The notes: generated by a model from the letters alone, not told the origin. A stretch of DNA of 64,000 bases from Oscillospiraceae bacterium (GCA_020024285.1 JAHHTZ010000002.1:248001-312000), one strand, 5' to 3'; positions 1 through 8,859 are shown, counted from the first letter of the stretch. Numbers and translations are program-made.

Positions 1-99
1 TACACATCCACGGCATAGGTTATTGTAGGTTCGCCGTTTTGTTTTCGGATGCAGGAAGAACGCCCACTCTTCCCGCATCCGTTTTGATAACCTGGGCAT
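1..99 (-). CDS. Small conserved mobile-element protein, 3' end outside window
   Basis: This reading frame starts at an ATG on the minus strand at 99 and is still open at the window edge, giving 33 residues. It begins MPRLSKRMREEWAFFL and ends with two cysteines three residues apart (CRGC). A good ribosome binding site (AAAGGAG) lies about 8 bases upstream. From memory, small basic cysteine-containing proteins beginning MPRLSK are common in Firmicute integrative elements; no function is known to me. It suggests that the island continues to the left of the window. Confidence 0.6.
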   Translation of the reverse strand, partial: MPRLSKRMREEWAFFLHPKTKRRTYNNLCRGCV

Positions 100-689
100 T
101 GTAAAAACTCCTTTCCCAAAATTCATATCCAAAGCAGATATGTAAAAGCCGTTCTACCCGTGGTCGTTGCAATCCCATTCAAGCGACACCGCCTTGCTCC
201 TGCTGATAGGTGCAGCAATCTTCGCAAAGTCATGTCCCCAACGGACGGTCATTCAATTTTCAAGGTGCAATTGAGGGAAGCATTTTGCTCCCCAATGGGT
301 AGGCAACGAGAAAGGGCATTTTTCCGAGTTTTTCAAAAATTTTTTTATTTTTGTGCAAAATGTCATTCACTTGTTTGAACTGGCAGAGCCAAAACGGGGG
401 GTGCTTTTTGAAAAAATATTTATCTCCTCACTTGTTCCCACTGGGAGAGGCCAAATGTACCCCTCTGATTGAAAAAATATTTTTCCCTTCACTTGCTCTG
501 ATTAAGGGGTGCCATTTTGGGGGGTGTTTTTGAAAATTTATTTTGGAGAATTAAAAAGCCCTTCACTAATTACTTCAAAAATCAGGTTTTGCCCCCCCTG
601 TTTTTGAAAACTTTTTTTGTTTTCGATTAAATACCTCTCACTTGTTCCCACTGGGAAAGGACAAATGCACACCCTGATTCTGAAAAAAG
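100..689. repeat. Gene-free tract with degenerate tandem repeats
   Basis: No convincing gene is present in about 590 bases. From about 367 there are five diverged copies of a unit that begins TCACTTG or TCACT and ends in TTTTTGAAAA-like A/T-rich sequence. The units start near 367, 428, 489, 563 and 638, so spacing is 61, 61, 74 and 75 bases. The copies at 428 and 638 share a near-identical core (TCACTTGTTCCCACTGGGA followed by AGG). Short open frames here are A/T-rich and low in complexity, without plausible translation signals. Confidence 0.6.
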
Positions 690-723
690 CAAAAAATTAT
701 CGCCTGCCAGTTGGCAGACGATA
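690..723 (-). terminator. Intrinsic terminator, distal, for the hsd operon
   Basis: A hairpin with arms at 698-709 and 712-723 (one non-canonical pair) is followed on the minus strand by a run of six T at 696-691. It lies beyond a first terminator and would catch readthrough from hsdR. Confidence 0.7.
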
Positions 724-732
724 AAAATGGGC

Positions 733-768
733 ATAAAAAGAAGCCCTGCCGAAATCGGCAGGGCTTCT
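733..768 (-). terminator. Intrinsic terminator of the hsd operon
   Basis: A perfect 14-base-pair stem (739-752 with 755-768) is followed on the minus strand by a T-rich stretch at 740-735. It is oriented to end transcription of hsdM-hsdS-hsdR. Confidence 0.8.
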
Positions 769-820
769 GTATTAAATTCTTCTCAAGTGTCTAATGATTG
801 ATAGGTTTTTCGGTCGGCGG

Positions 821-847
821 CAGTTGTTGCAAAATTTGCAACAACTG
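821..847. repeat. 27-bp near-perfect palindrome downstream of hsdR
   Basis: The arms CAGTTGTTGCAAA and TTTGCAACAACTG are perfectly complementary around one central base. No T-run follows on either strand, so it is not a standard terminator. It could be a protein binding or recombination site, or a 3' stabilising stem of the hsd transcript. Confidence 0.75.
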
Positions 848-874
848 AATTTTGCTGTAATTCACCTTCTGTAA

Positions 875-3800
875 TTATTCTCTCAGATTCTTATACACAT
901 CCTCCAAGAAAACCTGCATCAATTCTCGTTTTTGATCATCGTGATCCAAGAGTAACGCAAAGAAATCCTGATTCTGTTCGTAGCCTTCAATCAGAGCGTC
1001 CTGAACGGCATCAAAGTATGCAAACTTGAAATCCTTCAGAGAATTGTTCCGAGCACTGTCACGCAGATGACCATTTTTCAATAGAATATCACGCATTTGA
1101 AGTGCAGACTTGGATGCAACATCTACATCAAAATTCTTATTATAGGCTGCGTTAATCTCATCGATGATTTCAGAGAGCTTCTTTTTCACCTGCTCATCAA
1201 AATACACTTCATTCGGCGTGGGTAATGCGACTTCTGGAGCAGATTCAATCTCGGATGTCTTCTCACCAGTCTTTTTCTGATGGAAATTCGAAGCAGTGAT
1301 TTTATCGGCTATATCAAAATCGTTGCCACCACCGCCGACTTCTATTTCTTTCACAAGATAGGTTAGGAAGTTGTATTTTCTGTGGAGGTCAATGCTTTCA
1401 AAGCAGGTTGCCTGGATCAAGAAACTATAAAAGCGCAGGAAGCGTTTGATTGTAGCACGGATTTCAAGCATTTCCAGTTCTTCGTGGGTGTAAATCTTCT
1501 GCAAAGCTTTATCCAGCAGAGACCACATTTTGGCTTTGTCTTTAGCAGTGCGCTTTTCCTGATATAGGAACTCATTAAATGCTTCTATATCATCCAAATC
1601 CAGAAAATTATACTGATCTACCTGTGCTTCTACAGCTCGAATATCCGAAGGGGTAATGGTTTCTTTCAAGATCGTTTCTGTGTAGAAGGGGGCAAAGGAT
1701 GCCTGAATATCTTCATATTCGTTCTTGAAATCCAACACAAATGTTTTCTTGTTATATGGAGCGCAAACACGGTTTAGGCGAGACAAGGTCTGTACGGCAT
1801 TTACACCACGCAGCCGTTTATCTACATACATAGCGCAAAGCTTCGGTTGGTCAAAGCCGGTCTGATATTTGTTTGCGACCAAAAGAACCTGATAGCTGTC
1901 ACTGTCAAACACTTCCGGCAGATCCTCTTCTTTAATGCCATTCATAACGGTTTCAGTATACTCTTTACCATCCAGAGAAACTTTTCCGGAAAACGCCACC
2001 AGCGCCCGGATACCGGTATACCCGTGCTTTGCAATGTAGGTTTCAAACTCATTACGGTATTTAACAGCAGTTTGACGGGAAGAGGTAATCACCATAGCTT
2101 TGGCCTTACCCCCCAATTCTTTCATAATTCTATTTTGGAAATGCTCAACAATGATTTCTACCTTCTGAGCGATATTTGTATCGTGCAGCTCAATGTACTT
2201 TGCAATTTTACGCTTTGCAGCGATTGTCTCCAGTTCTGGGTCATCTTCAATGGCTTTATTGATTTCGAAGTATGTTTTGTATGTCACATAGTTTTGCAGC
2301 ACATCCAGAATAAAACCTTCTTCAATGGCCTGTTTCATTGAATACAGATCAAACGCAACCTTTTTTCCTTCCTCGTTCAGACACCCAAACAGCTGGAGCG
2401 TGGTAGGCTTCGGTGTAGCGGTGAATGCAATCATAGAGACATTCGGTTGCTTGCCGCAACGGGCAATTTCATCCTCAATTACATCGCCCATTGTCTGTTC
2501 TTCTTCGGTAACATCTGTAGGTGTTGCTTCGCTGAGTTTCCGGCTCTCAGACAGGGTATATGTAACTGCCTCCATAGCTGCACCGGCAGTAGAAGAATGT
2601 GCTTCATCGATGATTACTGCAAAAGTTTTAGACTTGAGTTCTTGCACAAGCTCGTGGATATACATAAACTTGTGGATCGTTGTAACAATGATTTTTGTAT
2701 TTCCATTCAGTGCGTCCGCCAAGTCTTTTGAGGTGCATTTTTCGTCCATAACCTTGACTAGGCCGGCCTTGTGCTCCATACCCAGCACGGCGTTCTGGAG
2801 TTGGCGATCAACCACAATACGGTCAGTGATGATGCAGACCGTATCAAAAATCACATTATTTTCGTGATCGTGTAACGATGCCAGACGGTGGGCCAGCCAT
2901 GCGATGGTGTTAGTCTTGCCGCTGCCGGCAGAATGCTCGATCAGATAGTTTTTCTCGGTATGATGAATGGCAATATCGTTGACCAGCTTCCGGACAGCGT
3001 TAAACTGATGATACCGGGGGAAGATCAGAGTTTCCTTGGTGATACGCTTGCCGGTGTCCGGATCTTTCTTCGTTTCCTTCTGCAGGAAAATGATCTTGTC
3101 GATCAGATAGAGGACGGTATCTTTTTTGAGAATATCCTCCCACATATAGGAAACATTGATACCGTTTTCATTGTGCGGATTGCCTTTGCCAGAGTTGATA
3201 CCCTCACCGCAGCCCTTGTTGAAGGGCAGGAAAAAGGAGGAATTGCCTTTCAGATTGGTGCACATGTACACCTCGTTCAAATCCATGGCAAAATGAGCCA
3301 GACAGCCGGACTTGAATTTCAGCAGCCGGGTCTTATAGTCCCGGTCATATTTATACTGCCGGATAGCGTCCTCGTAGTTCTGACCGCTGGTGTTGCACTT
3401 GAGTTCGAAGGTAAAGATGGCGATACCATTGAGGAAAATCACCAGGTCAATTCTCTCACCCTCCTTGTGCCAAACTTCTTCCATCACAGAAAGAATGTTT
3501 TGCTGATACTGGGCTTCTGCTTTCGCATTGAAGGAAGTCGCAGGCTTGCGATACATGAGGGTTAGTGTTACACCACTGTCAAACTCAACACCGTGCTTCA
3601 ACACGTCCAACAGGCTGCGGCTTTTCTTATTGATCTCATTATTGATGTAGTTGAGAACGGTCTGACGGGTCTTATCTCCGTAAAACTTCTGAAGCTTGTC
3701 CAGTTCTTTCGGCTGAGTAGCTTCGAGGAACTGAAACAGGAGTTCCGGATCCATGCCGTAGCCGGGAGCATAGGCTGTGGAAGGGCGCACCAGATAGCCG

Positions 3801-3877
3801 TTTTCCTTTTTCAGCATTTCCAGAATATAGGCCTGATAGTCCGTCCGTTCTTTCAGCTGACCTGCTTTGATTGCCAC
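875..3877 (-). CDS. hsdR: Type I restriction enzyme, HsdR (R) subunit
   Basis: This 1000-residue protein is the ATP-driven translocase and endonuclease subunit of a type I restriction-modification complex with HsdM and HsdS. The N-terminal nuclease domain shows the PD-(D/E)xK pattern, with D144 and the FELK motif (E158, K160). The helicase part has a Walker A motif (HSAGSGKT, 315-322), a DEAH box (424-427), FTATPKP as motif III and a QTLSRLNRV motif VI. The length is normal for the family and the frame is intact. The start is GTG, one base after the hsdS stop, with an AGGAGG-like site inside the hsdS end, so translation is probably coupled. It is the last gene of the operon and two terminators follow. 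Confidence 0.96.
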   Translation of the reverse strand: MAIKAGQLKERTDYQAYILEMLKKENGYLVRPSTAYAPGYGMDPELLFQFLEATQPKELDKLQKFYGDKTRQTVLNYINNEINKKSRSLLDVLKHGVEFDSGVTLTLMYRKPATSFNAKAEAQYQQNILSVMEEVWHKEGERIDLVIFLNGIAIFTFELKCNTSGQNYEDAIRQYKYDRDYKTRLLKFKSGCLAHFAMDLNEVYMCTNLKGNSSFFLPFNKGCGEGINSGKGNPHNENGINVSYMWEDILKKDTVLYLIDKIIFLQKETKKDPDTGKRITKETLIFPRYHQFNAVRKLVNDIAIHHTEKNYLIEHSAGSGKTNTIAWLAHRLASLHDHENNVIFDTVCIITDRIVVDRQLQNAVLGMEHKAGLVKVMDEKCTSKDLADALNGNTKIIVTTIHKFMYIHELVQELKSKTFAVIIDEAHSSTAGAAMEAVTYTLSESRKLSEATPTDVTEEEQTMGDVIEDEIARCGKQPNVSMIAFTATPKPTTLQLFGCLNEEGKKVAFDLYSMKQAIEEGFILDVLQNYVTYKTYFEINKAIEDDPELETIAAKRKIAKYIELHDTNIAQKVEIIVEHFQNRIMKELGGKAKAMVITSSRQTAVKYRNEFETYIAKHGYTGIRALVAFSGKVSLDGKEYTETVMNGIKEEDLPEVFDSDSYQVLLVANKYQTGFDQPKLCAMYVDKRLRGVNAVQTLSRLNRVCAPYNKKTFVLDFKNEYEDIQASFAPFYTETILKETITPSDIRAVEAQVDQYNFLDLDDIEAFNEFLYQEKRTAKDKAKMWSLLDKALQKIYTHEELEMLEIRATIKRFLRFYSFLIQATCFESIDLHRKYNFLTYLVKEIEVGGGGNDFDIADKITASNFHQKKTGEKTSEIESAPEVALPTPNEVYFDEQVKKKLSEIIDEINAAYNKNFDVDVASKSALQMRDILLKNGHLRDSARNNSLKDFKFAYFDAVQDALIEGYEQNQDFFALLLDHDDQKRELMQVFLEDVYKNLRE

Positions 3878-3878
3878 T

Positions 3879-5204
3879 TCACTGCGCCTCCTTTACTCTC
3901 TTTTTGCCGGTGACATATTCGTAGATGAGGGATTTTTTGTGCTCTTGGATAATTGAAAGTTGTTTGCGCTTTTTATTGATGATGGTTTCAATTGTATAAC
4001 ACTTTTGATCCAGCAGTTTTACAATCTCTTGCTGTTCTCGAATAGGTGGAACCATCACCTTTAAGGATAGAAGAAGGTTGTTATCGACACTCTCCACGGT
4101 GGTTTTATCTTTTATAATGATATTTAAAAGCGTATCATTTTGCCCTTGGATATAGTACTTAAAAAACGCAGGCAACATCTCGTCAGAAAATTGAAATGCC
4201 TTAATATCTTGGTTTATTGTAGCAGGTACACCTAAAAGTGCTACAGGTATTGTATGCTGCAAAATTCCGGATCGAACAACCATAACTAAAGTACCAGTAG
4301 GCATTAATTGTGTTGAGCAACTACGAATAGCATCTTCGCTAATGTGTAGACTTGTATCCATTATTTTGTCAGTTTTTACTTCTTGCGAAGAAATCCAAGG
4401 AATAGTTCCTTCCCAATATGTCAAAGAGTCCTTACTTGGGGTTGCTCCACTACAAAGTTTAGCTAAATGACGGACTCGATTGATTTTCCAGTGGTTTGGA
4501 ATGTCACCAATCCATTCAATTCCACTATCTTTCATTGGTACGGATTTATCCAATCCCTTGGTTACTGTTTCGGTAATCAAGGATTTTTTATATTGCTGCA
4601 AAAGTTCAATCTGTTTTTCCAAGTCTGCGGCAATACTGTCAATTTGAGCACATTCTTTATCCAGAAAATCAGCGATGGCTTGCTGCTCTATAAATTCTGG
4701 AAATGTGTAGCTAAATTCTGCAAAGTCATTTTGATATAAGTGTATAATTGTGCTATTTCCTGCATTTTTAAGTCTGAACCAAGTCCAAAATTCTTCGGAT
4801 TGTAATACCCAATACAAAAATTTGCGATCGTACTTTTCAATAGTTCTAATAACCAGAACACCGCTATTTAACGATGCTTTTCCATATAAATCGGATACCA
4901 CAGCTACTTTTCCAACGGTACCATCTTTGGTTATGAGGAGATCGCCATTTTTAATATGAATTTCTGGTGCTTCAGCCCATCTTTCCTCTGTAATATGCAC
5001 ACAGTTGTTCCAGTCGATTCCACCATTCTTAAAATCAATACCTGTAATAAGATAAGGGCCTTCATCGATGTATTCGTCTGAAGTTAACCCCTGCCAGCCA
5101 ATACGGCCTTTTAGATGTGCCATATATTTGATACGCTTGATTCCCCAAGATTCCGGAATCGTACCAATCCAGCTGACCCCACTTTCTTTCATCTGCTCTG
5201 CCAT
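3879..5204 (-). CDS. hsdS: Type I restriction-modification specificity subunit HsdS
   Basis: HsdS supplies DNA sequence recognition to the restriction and methylation complexes. The 441-residue protein has two target recognition domains, each opened by a related motif (SGVSWIGTIPESW near residue 8 and SGIEWIGDIPNHW near residue 210). Each is followed by a helical spacer ending in runs such as QQYKKSLI and IQEHKKSLI. This internal duplication is typical of the family. Its ATG overlaps the hsdM stop by one base (TAATG). There is only one hsdS and no inverted partial copy, so no sign of phase-variable shuffling. The specificity cannot be read from the sequence. Confidence 0.95.
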   Translation of the reverse strand: MAEQMKESGVSWIGTIPESWGIKRIKYMAHLKGRIGWQGLTSDEYIDEGPYLITGIDFKNGGIDWNNCVHITEERWAEAPEIHIKNGDLLITKDGTVGKVAVVSDLYGKASLNSGVLVIRTIEKYDRKFLYWVLQSEEFWTWFRLKNAGNSTIIHLYQNDFAEFSYTFPEFIEQQAIADFLDKECAQIDSIAADLEKQIELLQQYKKSLITETVTKGLDKSVPMKDSGIEWIGDIPNHWKINRVRHLAKLCSGATPSKDSLTYWEGTIPWISSQEVKTDKIMDTSLHISEDAIRSCSTQLMPTGTLVMVVRSGILQHTIPVALLGVPATINQDIKAFQFSDEMLPAFFKYYIQGQNDTLLNIIIKDKTTVESVDNNLLLSLKVMVPPIREQQEIVKLLDQKCYTIETIINKKRKQLSIIQEHKKSLIYEYVTGKKRVKEAQ

Positions 5205-7336
5205 TACAATCCCTCACTTTCCTGCAAGGCTGCAATTTTCTCTGTGAGGGACTTTTCAAGTTCCATGAACTGTGCCAACAAATCGTCTGCCTTTTCCGGT
5301 TCTTTGTACTCATAGAAGAATCGAGTAAAGGGGAACTCAGCGCCCAGCTTTTCCTTATTGGTAGCACTTTCCTTTTTGCTGGGGTCAAATTCATACAACC
5401 AAATAGCGTCCGGCACATGAGGATAAACTTCTGCTACGAAGTATTCTTCCGGATTACGAGTCAGCTTGATAATCTCAGTATCCTTGGTGGTGGTATCCTT
5501 GATAATTTCACCTTTACGGTCTTTTTGCACCACAGCAGTTTTATCCATTACAGCCAAAATCATTGCAATGCCGCCCAGACGGCTTGCGGACATTCCTTCC
5601 ACATCATTCAAAATCTTTTTCAAGTGCTTTTCAAATTCTGCATAGTCCAGATAGATCTTGTCTGACTTGTTCGCCTCCAAAATGGACAGCACATCGGACA
5701 CAAATTTCTGACCAGCCTCATACTTCTTGTATTTCTTCTCATCGGCAGCACTGCGTGGATTCATTTCTTTCAGCTGTTCAAAATCAGTCTCATTAAAAAT
5801 ACTGGAATTACTGGTGAAGTAAGCACTGGTGCGCAGGCGCTCAATGCTTTCCTTGTTCAAAACAGCTCGCCGCTGCAGGGGCTGATATACTGCATATTCC
5901 TTGTACATAAACTCTTCCTTCGGGAAGATTTTGCAGTATTCATTTTCTTCAAAATTATAATATAGCTCCGTGATTTTTTGGATACTATCCCGATCAATTT
6001 CACGGCGTTTCTTGCCTAGAGACTTTCTGAGAGGCTTCCAAAAATTCACAGCATTGATCAGCTGCACCTTACCAACCCGATCAGGACGCTTATTCTTGGA
6101 AAGAATAAACACATAAATGCCAATGTCAGTATTGTAAAAAAGCTGAGAAGGCAATGCAATGATGGCTTCAATCAGGTCTTCCTCCAACATCCACCGGCGG
6201 ATCTGGCTTTCACCACTGGTAGTGCCACCGGAAAACAGAGGGGAGCCGTTTGTGATAATTGCAGCTCTACCGTTCTTGTCATCCAACTTATTGATTGCGT
6301 GCTGCATAAAGAGAAGCTGAGCATCTCCGGTTCCAGGTAAGCCGTGTTCAAAGCGGCCTCCTTTTTTATTTTCGTCCCGAACGGCTTTTTCCTGTCCATC
6401 AGGAACATCTTTACCGCCCCAAGCGGTGCCAAAGGGAGGATTCATAATGACCAACCGCATTTTCTGGTCAGGAAAACAATCGGTTTTAAGCGTGTTTGCA
6501 TTCTCGCCACCCCTGATGTTTTTGATGTCCTGTCCCTTAATCAACATATCGGCCAAACAAATTGCATAGGATTCGGGATTGATTTCCTGTCCGAACAGAC
6601 GCACATCCACATAGGAGTTTTTGCGATAGAGGAAATCACGAGCGGTGGACAGCATACCGCCCGAGCCGCAGGCGGCATCCAATACCGTTGCAATTTTTCC
6701 CTCTTCGGTCAGAAGATCATCACAGCCCTCCGCCAAAAGAAGGTTAGCCATCAAACGAATGACTTCACGAGGCGTATAGTGGTCACCAGCTTCGGCGTTT
6801 TCAGAAAAACGGCGAATGATATCTTCAAAGATGTAGCCCATCTTCATTCCGTCAATGTGTTCCGGATACAAGTCCAGCTCCGAAAACTTTTTTACAACAC
6901 CGTAAAGGCGATTGGCCTTGTCCATCTTGTCAATTTGAGTTTCAAACTGGAGCAATTTATTGATGATCAACTGAATGTTTCCAGAGAAACCTTCGATATA
7001 TACCTTGAGATTTTCGGCGATGCCATCGCTATCATCGAGCAGCTTTTTTAGTGTTAAATCACTGACATTGTAGAACGGAAAGCCGGATGCCTGGCAAAGT
7101 AACGCTGCAGGAAGGTTAGGGTTTGCCTTGTGCTTTTCTACAACAGCGGCCTTAGTGGCCTCAAGCGCACATTCGAAACGGCGGATGATAACCATCGGAA
7201 TAATTACTTCTTTATATTTATCGGAAGTGTACGCACCACGCAGAGAGTTTGCAATAGACCAAACCAGACCCACTTCCTTGCTTACATCAATCGATTTATC
7301 ATCGAACATTACTTTATAAAAATTCTTATCTCTCAT
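5204..7336 (-). CDS. hsdM: Type I restriction-modification methyltransferase HsdM
   Basis: HsdM is the N6-adenine methyltransferase of the type I complex. Visible motifs are YTPREVIRLM near residue 187, the SAM-binding motif I DAACGSGG (220-227) and the catalytic NPPFG (299-303). At 710 residues it is longer than the ~500-residue classical enzymes. The extra C-terminal part is charged and includes KDRKGEIIKD and a Y/E/K-rich end, as in a known subgroup of long HsdM proteins. It is the first gene of the hsd operon. The gap to the upstream regulator gene is only 6 bases, so the regulator and RM genes probably share a transcript. Confidence 0.96.
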   Translation of the reverse strand: MRDKNFYKVMFDDKSIDVSKEVGLVWSIANSLRGAYTSDKYKEVIIPMVIIRRFECALEATKAAVVEKHKANPNLPAALLCQASGFPFYNVSDLTLKKLLDDSDGIAENLKVYIEGFSGNIQLIINKLLQFETQIDKMDKANRLYGVVKKFSELDLYPEHIDGMKMGYIFEDIIRRFSENAEAGDHYTPREVIRLMANLLLAEGCDDLLTEEGKIATVLDAACGSGGMLSTARDFLYRKNSYVDVRLFGQEINPESYAICLADMLIKGQDIKNIRGGENANTLKTDCFPDQKMRLVIMNPPFGTAWGGKDVPDGQEKAVRDENKKGGRFEHGLPGTGDAQLLFMQHAINKLDDKNGRAAIITNGSPLFSGGTTSGESQIRRWMLEEDLIEAIIALPSQLFYNTDIGIYVFILSKNKRPDRVGKVQLINAVNFWKPLRKSLGKKRREIDRDSIQKITELYYNFEENEYCKIFPKEEFMYKEYAVYQPLQRRAVLNKESIERLRTSAYFTSNSSIFNETDFEQLKEMNPRSAADEKKYKKYEAGQKFVSDVLSILEANKSDKIYLDYAEFEKHLKKILNDVEGMSASRLGGIAMILAVMDKTAVVQKDRKGEIIKDTTTKDTEIIKLTRNPEEYFVAEVYPHVPDAIWLYEFDPSKKESATNKEKLGAEFPFTRFFYEYKEPEKADDLLAQFMELEKSLTEKIAALQESEGL

Positions 7337-7342
7337 CTAACT

Positions 7343-7756
7343 TTACTCCTTTTTAGACTCGATTGCGAAAGATGCAAATAAGTCTGTGGTTTTATCTATC
7401 TGTTCTTTAGTCATTGTTATTCCACTCATTTGTTGCAGAGCACAAATGAGTGCTTTGTTTTGCAAGAGGGTTGCACACACATCAGGAGGAGGCGTTTTTC
7501 GAATTTGCATATACAATTGATCCATTCGAGCCTTAACTTCAGGTTCTGGGGATAGTTCTTTTATAAGCCGCCCATAAACCTCTGCCGTTGGGGCATTTAT
7601 TCCATCTTCTATGTACTTCATATTAGAGCGGGGGAGTCCTATCTTCTGCGCTAACTTGGATTGACTCATCACGCCTTCGTGGCAACGAGCTATTTCTATT
7701 CCTAGGCTTTTAATAGCCTTTTTTGTTGCCTTATCAATAGCTATTTTATTTGGCAA
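7343..7756 (-). CDS. XRE-type transcriptional regulator of the RM operon
   Basis: This small DNA-binding protein (137 residues from the chosen start) has a central helix-turn-helix: MSQSKLAQKIGLPRSNMKYIE. I chose TTG at 7756 because an AGGAGG site lies 7 bases upstream. The longer in-frame ATG at 7804 would lie inside the operator dyad and at the promoter -10, so it cannot be the usual start. The gene sits directly upstream of hsdM in the same direction, with a perfect inverted repeat in its own promoter. It therefore resembles the controller proteins of RM systems and probably sets the timing of restriction and methylation. The function is inferred from domain and context. Confidence 0.75.
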   Translation of the reverse strand: MPNKIAIDKATKKAIKSLGIEIARCHEGVMSQSKLAQKIGLPRSNMKYIEDGINAPTAEVYGRLIKELSPEPEVKARMDQLYMQIRKTPPPDVCATLLQNKALICALQQMSGITMTKEQIDKTTDLFASFAIESKKE

Positions 7757-7775
7757 ACTCGTACCTCCTTTCCAA

Positions 7776-7805
7776 ATTGTTCTATGTTCTGTAACATAGA
7801 ACAAT
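7776..7805 (-). promoter_or_regulatory. Operator dyad of the XRE regulator/hsd operon
   Basis: Perfect 13-base arms (ATTGTTCTATGTT and its complement) flank a 4-base spacer. The dyad begins at the promoter -10 element and covers the transcription start. Binding here would block transcription, which fits autorepression by the adjacent XRE regulator. Confidence 0.75.
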
Positions 7806-7832
7806 TATACCAAATCTGCAAAAAAAAATCAA
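7804..7832 (-). promoter_or_regulatory. Sigma-A promoter for XRE regulator and hsd genes
   Basis: TTGATT (-35, 7832-7827) and a perfect TATAAT (-10, 7809-7804) are 17 bases apart on the minus strand. The -35 is formed by the last bases of the upstream terminator hairpin. Confidence 0.8.
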
Positions 7833-7865
7833 GACTCATCAGCAAAATGCCGGTGAGTCTTGATT
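7821..7865 (-). terminator. Intrinsic terminator of the tnpV/DUF6809 pair
   Basis: A 12-bp stem (AATCAAGACTCA at 7827-7838 with 7854-7865) is followed on the minus strand by at least six T. It ends the upstream two-gene unit and overlaps the next promoter's -35. Confidence 0.8.
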
Positions 7866-7937
7866 AAAATAACAACAATTTATATTATATTATGCATAGT
7901 ATAAGCTTGCACATATTTCTTCTGTGTCCACGCAAAT

Positions 7938-8219
7938 TTAAGTTACATCCAACCGCTGGAGCATTTCATTCACCTCTTTTTGCAGTTGCAAGCCAATTAC
8001 GATAGCAAAAGCAAAGTAGGCTTCGCTTTCGATGGTTTGAGTAGCGTAAATCTTACCAATCAGCTCATTTAGAAGCTTTTGGTCATTCTCGCTCAGATGT
8101 GGAATAAGTTGATCTTGCAGTTCACAGATTTCTTGATTGAGTTTCTTGTATTTCGGATCAGCAGGATAGACGATGTCAGGAGGCGAGAGGTTGCCTCGGA
8201 ACAGGGCTTCTAAAATCAT
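7938..8219 (-). CDS. DUF6809-like small protein
   Basis: The protein has 93 residues, is helical and rich in Glu, Leu and Gln. It opens with MILEALFRGNLSPPDI, resembling the (Y/F)xGNLxP opening of the DUF6809 family of small element-borne Firmicute proteins as I recall it. It follows the TnpV gene by 12 bases in the same direction and shares its terminator. No catalytic motif, signal peptide or membrane segment is visible. The family has no known function; its usual place is on mobile elements, which fits the neighbourhood. Confidence 0.6.
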   Translation of the reverse strand: MILEALFRGNLSPPDIVYPADPKYKKLNQEICELQDQLIPHLSENDQKLLNELIGKIYATQTIESEAYFAFAIVIGLQLQKEVNEMLQRLDVT

Positions 8220-8231
8220 TTTACAACCCCC

Positions 8232-8606
8232 TTAGTGTTCGATCAGTTCACGACGGATAATTTCGTTTACTCTCGCACGGATGCTATTCATTTTCTTTAC
8301 CCACGCTGTCATATTGGTTGCTTTGAGCTGTTCCGTTATGCCTTCCTTTTCGGCAATCTCATCAACCAGCCGAAGAAACAGGGCATTTGCTTGCTGTTCC
8401 ACATCGGCAAGGTGGGGGTAGAGCGTACACTTCGTAAGCATATTGTAATACTTGATCCGGTGGTGCTGCTTGAGGAATTGTCTACGGCGGTTTCCCCACA
8501 CACCAATGTCACGGTGTTCCTGTTCGGATAGCTTTACATTCGGCAACAAATAATCACCTTGCCGTGTGTAGGTACCGCCCAGTTGCTCAAATATAGTCTT
8601 TTCCAT
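8232..8606 (-). CDS. tnpV: TnpV-like transposon-encoded protein
   Basis: This 124-residue protein has the features of TnpV family proteins from Tn4451-type and related Clostridial elements: MEKTIFEQLGGTYTRQGDY near the start, then LPNVKL, GVWGNRRRQFLKQH and a KYYNML segment. The role of TnpV in transposition is not established; it is not the transposase. A strong site (GGAGGTCAAGACT) precedes the ATG. No transposase or recombinase gene is visible next to it, so this may be cargo of a larger element or a leftover. It marks the right part of the accessory island. Confidence 0.75.
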   Translation of the reverse strand: MEKTIFEQLGGTYTRQGDYLLPNVKLSEQEHRDIGVWGNRRRQFLKQHHRIKYYNMLTKCTLYPHLADVEQQANALFLRLVDEIAEKEGITEQLKATNMTAWVKKMNSIRARVNEIIRRELIEH

Positions 8607-8696
8607 AGTCTTGACCTCCTGTATTTTGATTGTGATTTCATTTTACAGAGGATCAAAGACAAAAACCAATGTGCGAATTGGGAATCTCTATAAACG

Positions 8697-8731
8697 CAAA
8701 AACTCCCCGGCTGTTTTCACAGTCGGGGAGT
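8697..8731 (-). terminator. Intrinsic terminator of ppdK
   Basis: The stem ACTCCCCG...CGGGGAGT (8702-8731, one mismatch) is followed on the minus strand by TTTTT (8702-8698). It lies about 130 bases after the ppdK stop and marks the approximate junction between core sequence and the accessory island. Confidence 0.75.
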
Positions 8732-8859
8732 CATTGTTTAGATATAAAGGTTTACTTCAATATCTTTCCACCCAAGCACTCTTTTCCTCGTTGAGAACGA
8801 ATACAGATACTTCTGTGCGTCCTCAATTGTTAAAGTGAAGCTTGCGAAGCGCTGATATT

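Noticed and set aside
367..690. CRISPR array
   Set aside because: The repeated units are diverged over their full length and spacing varies; there is no constant repeat with unique spacers and no cas gene nearby.
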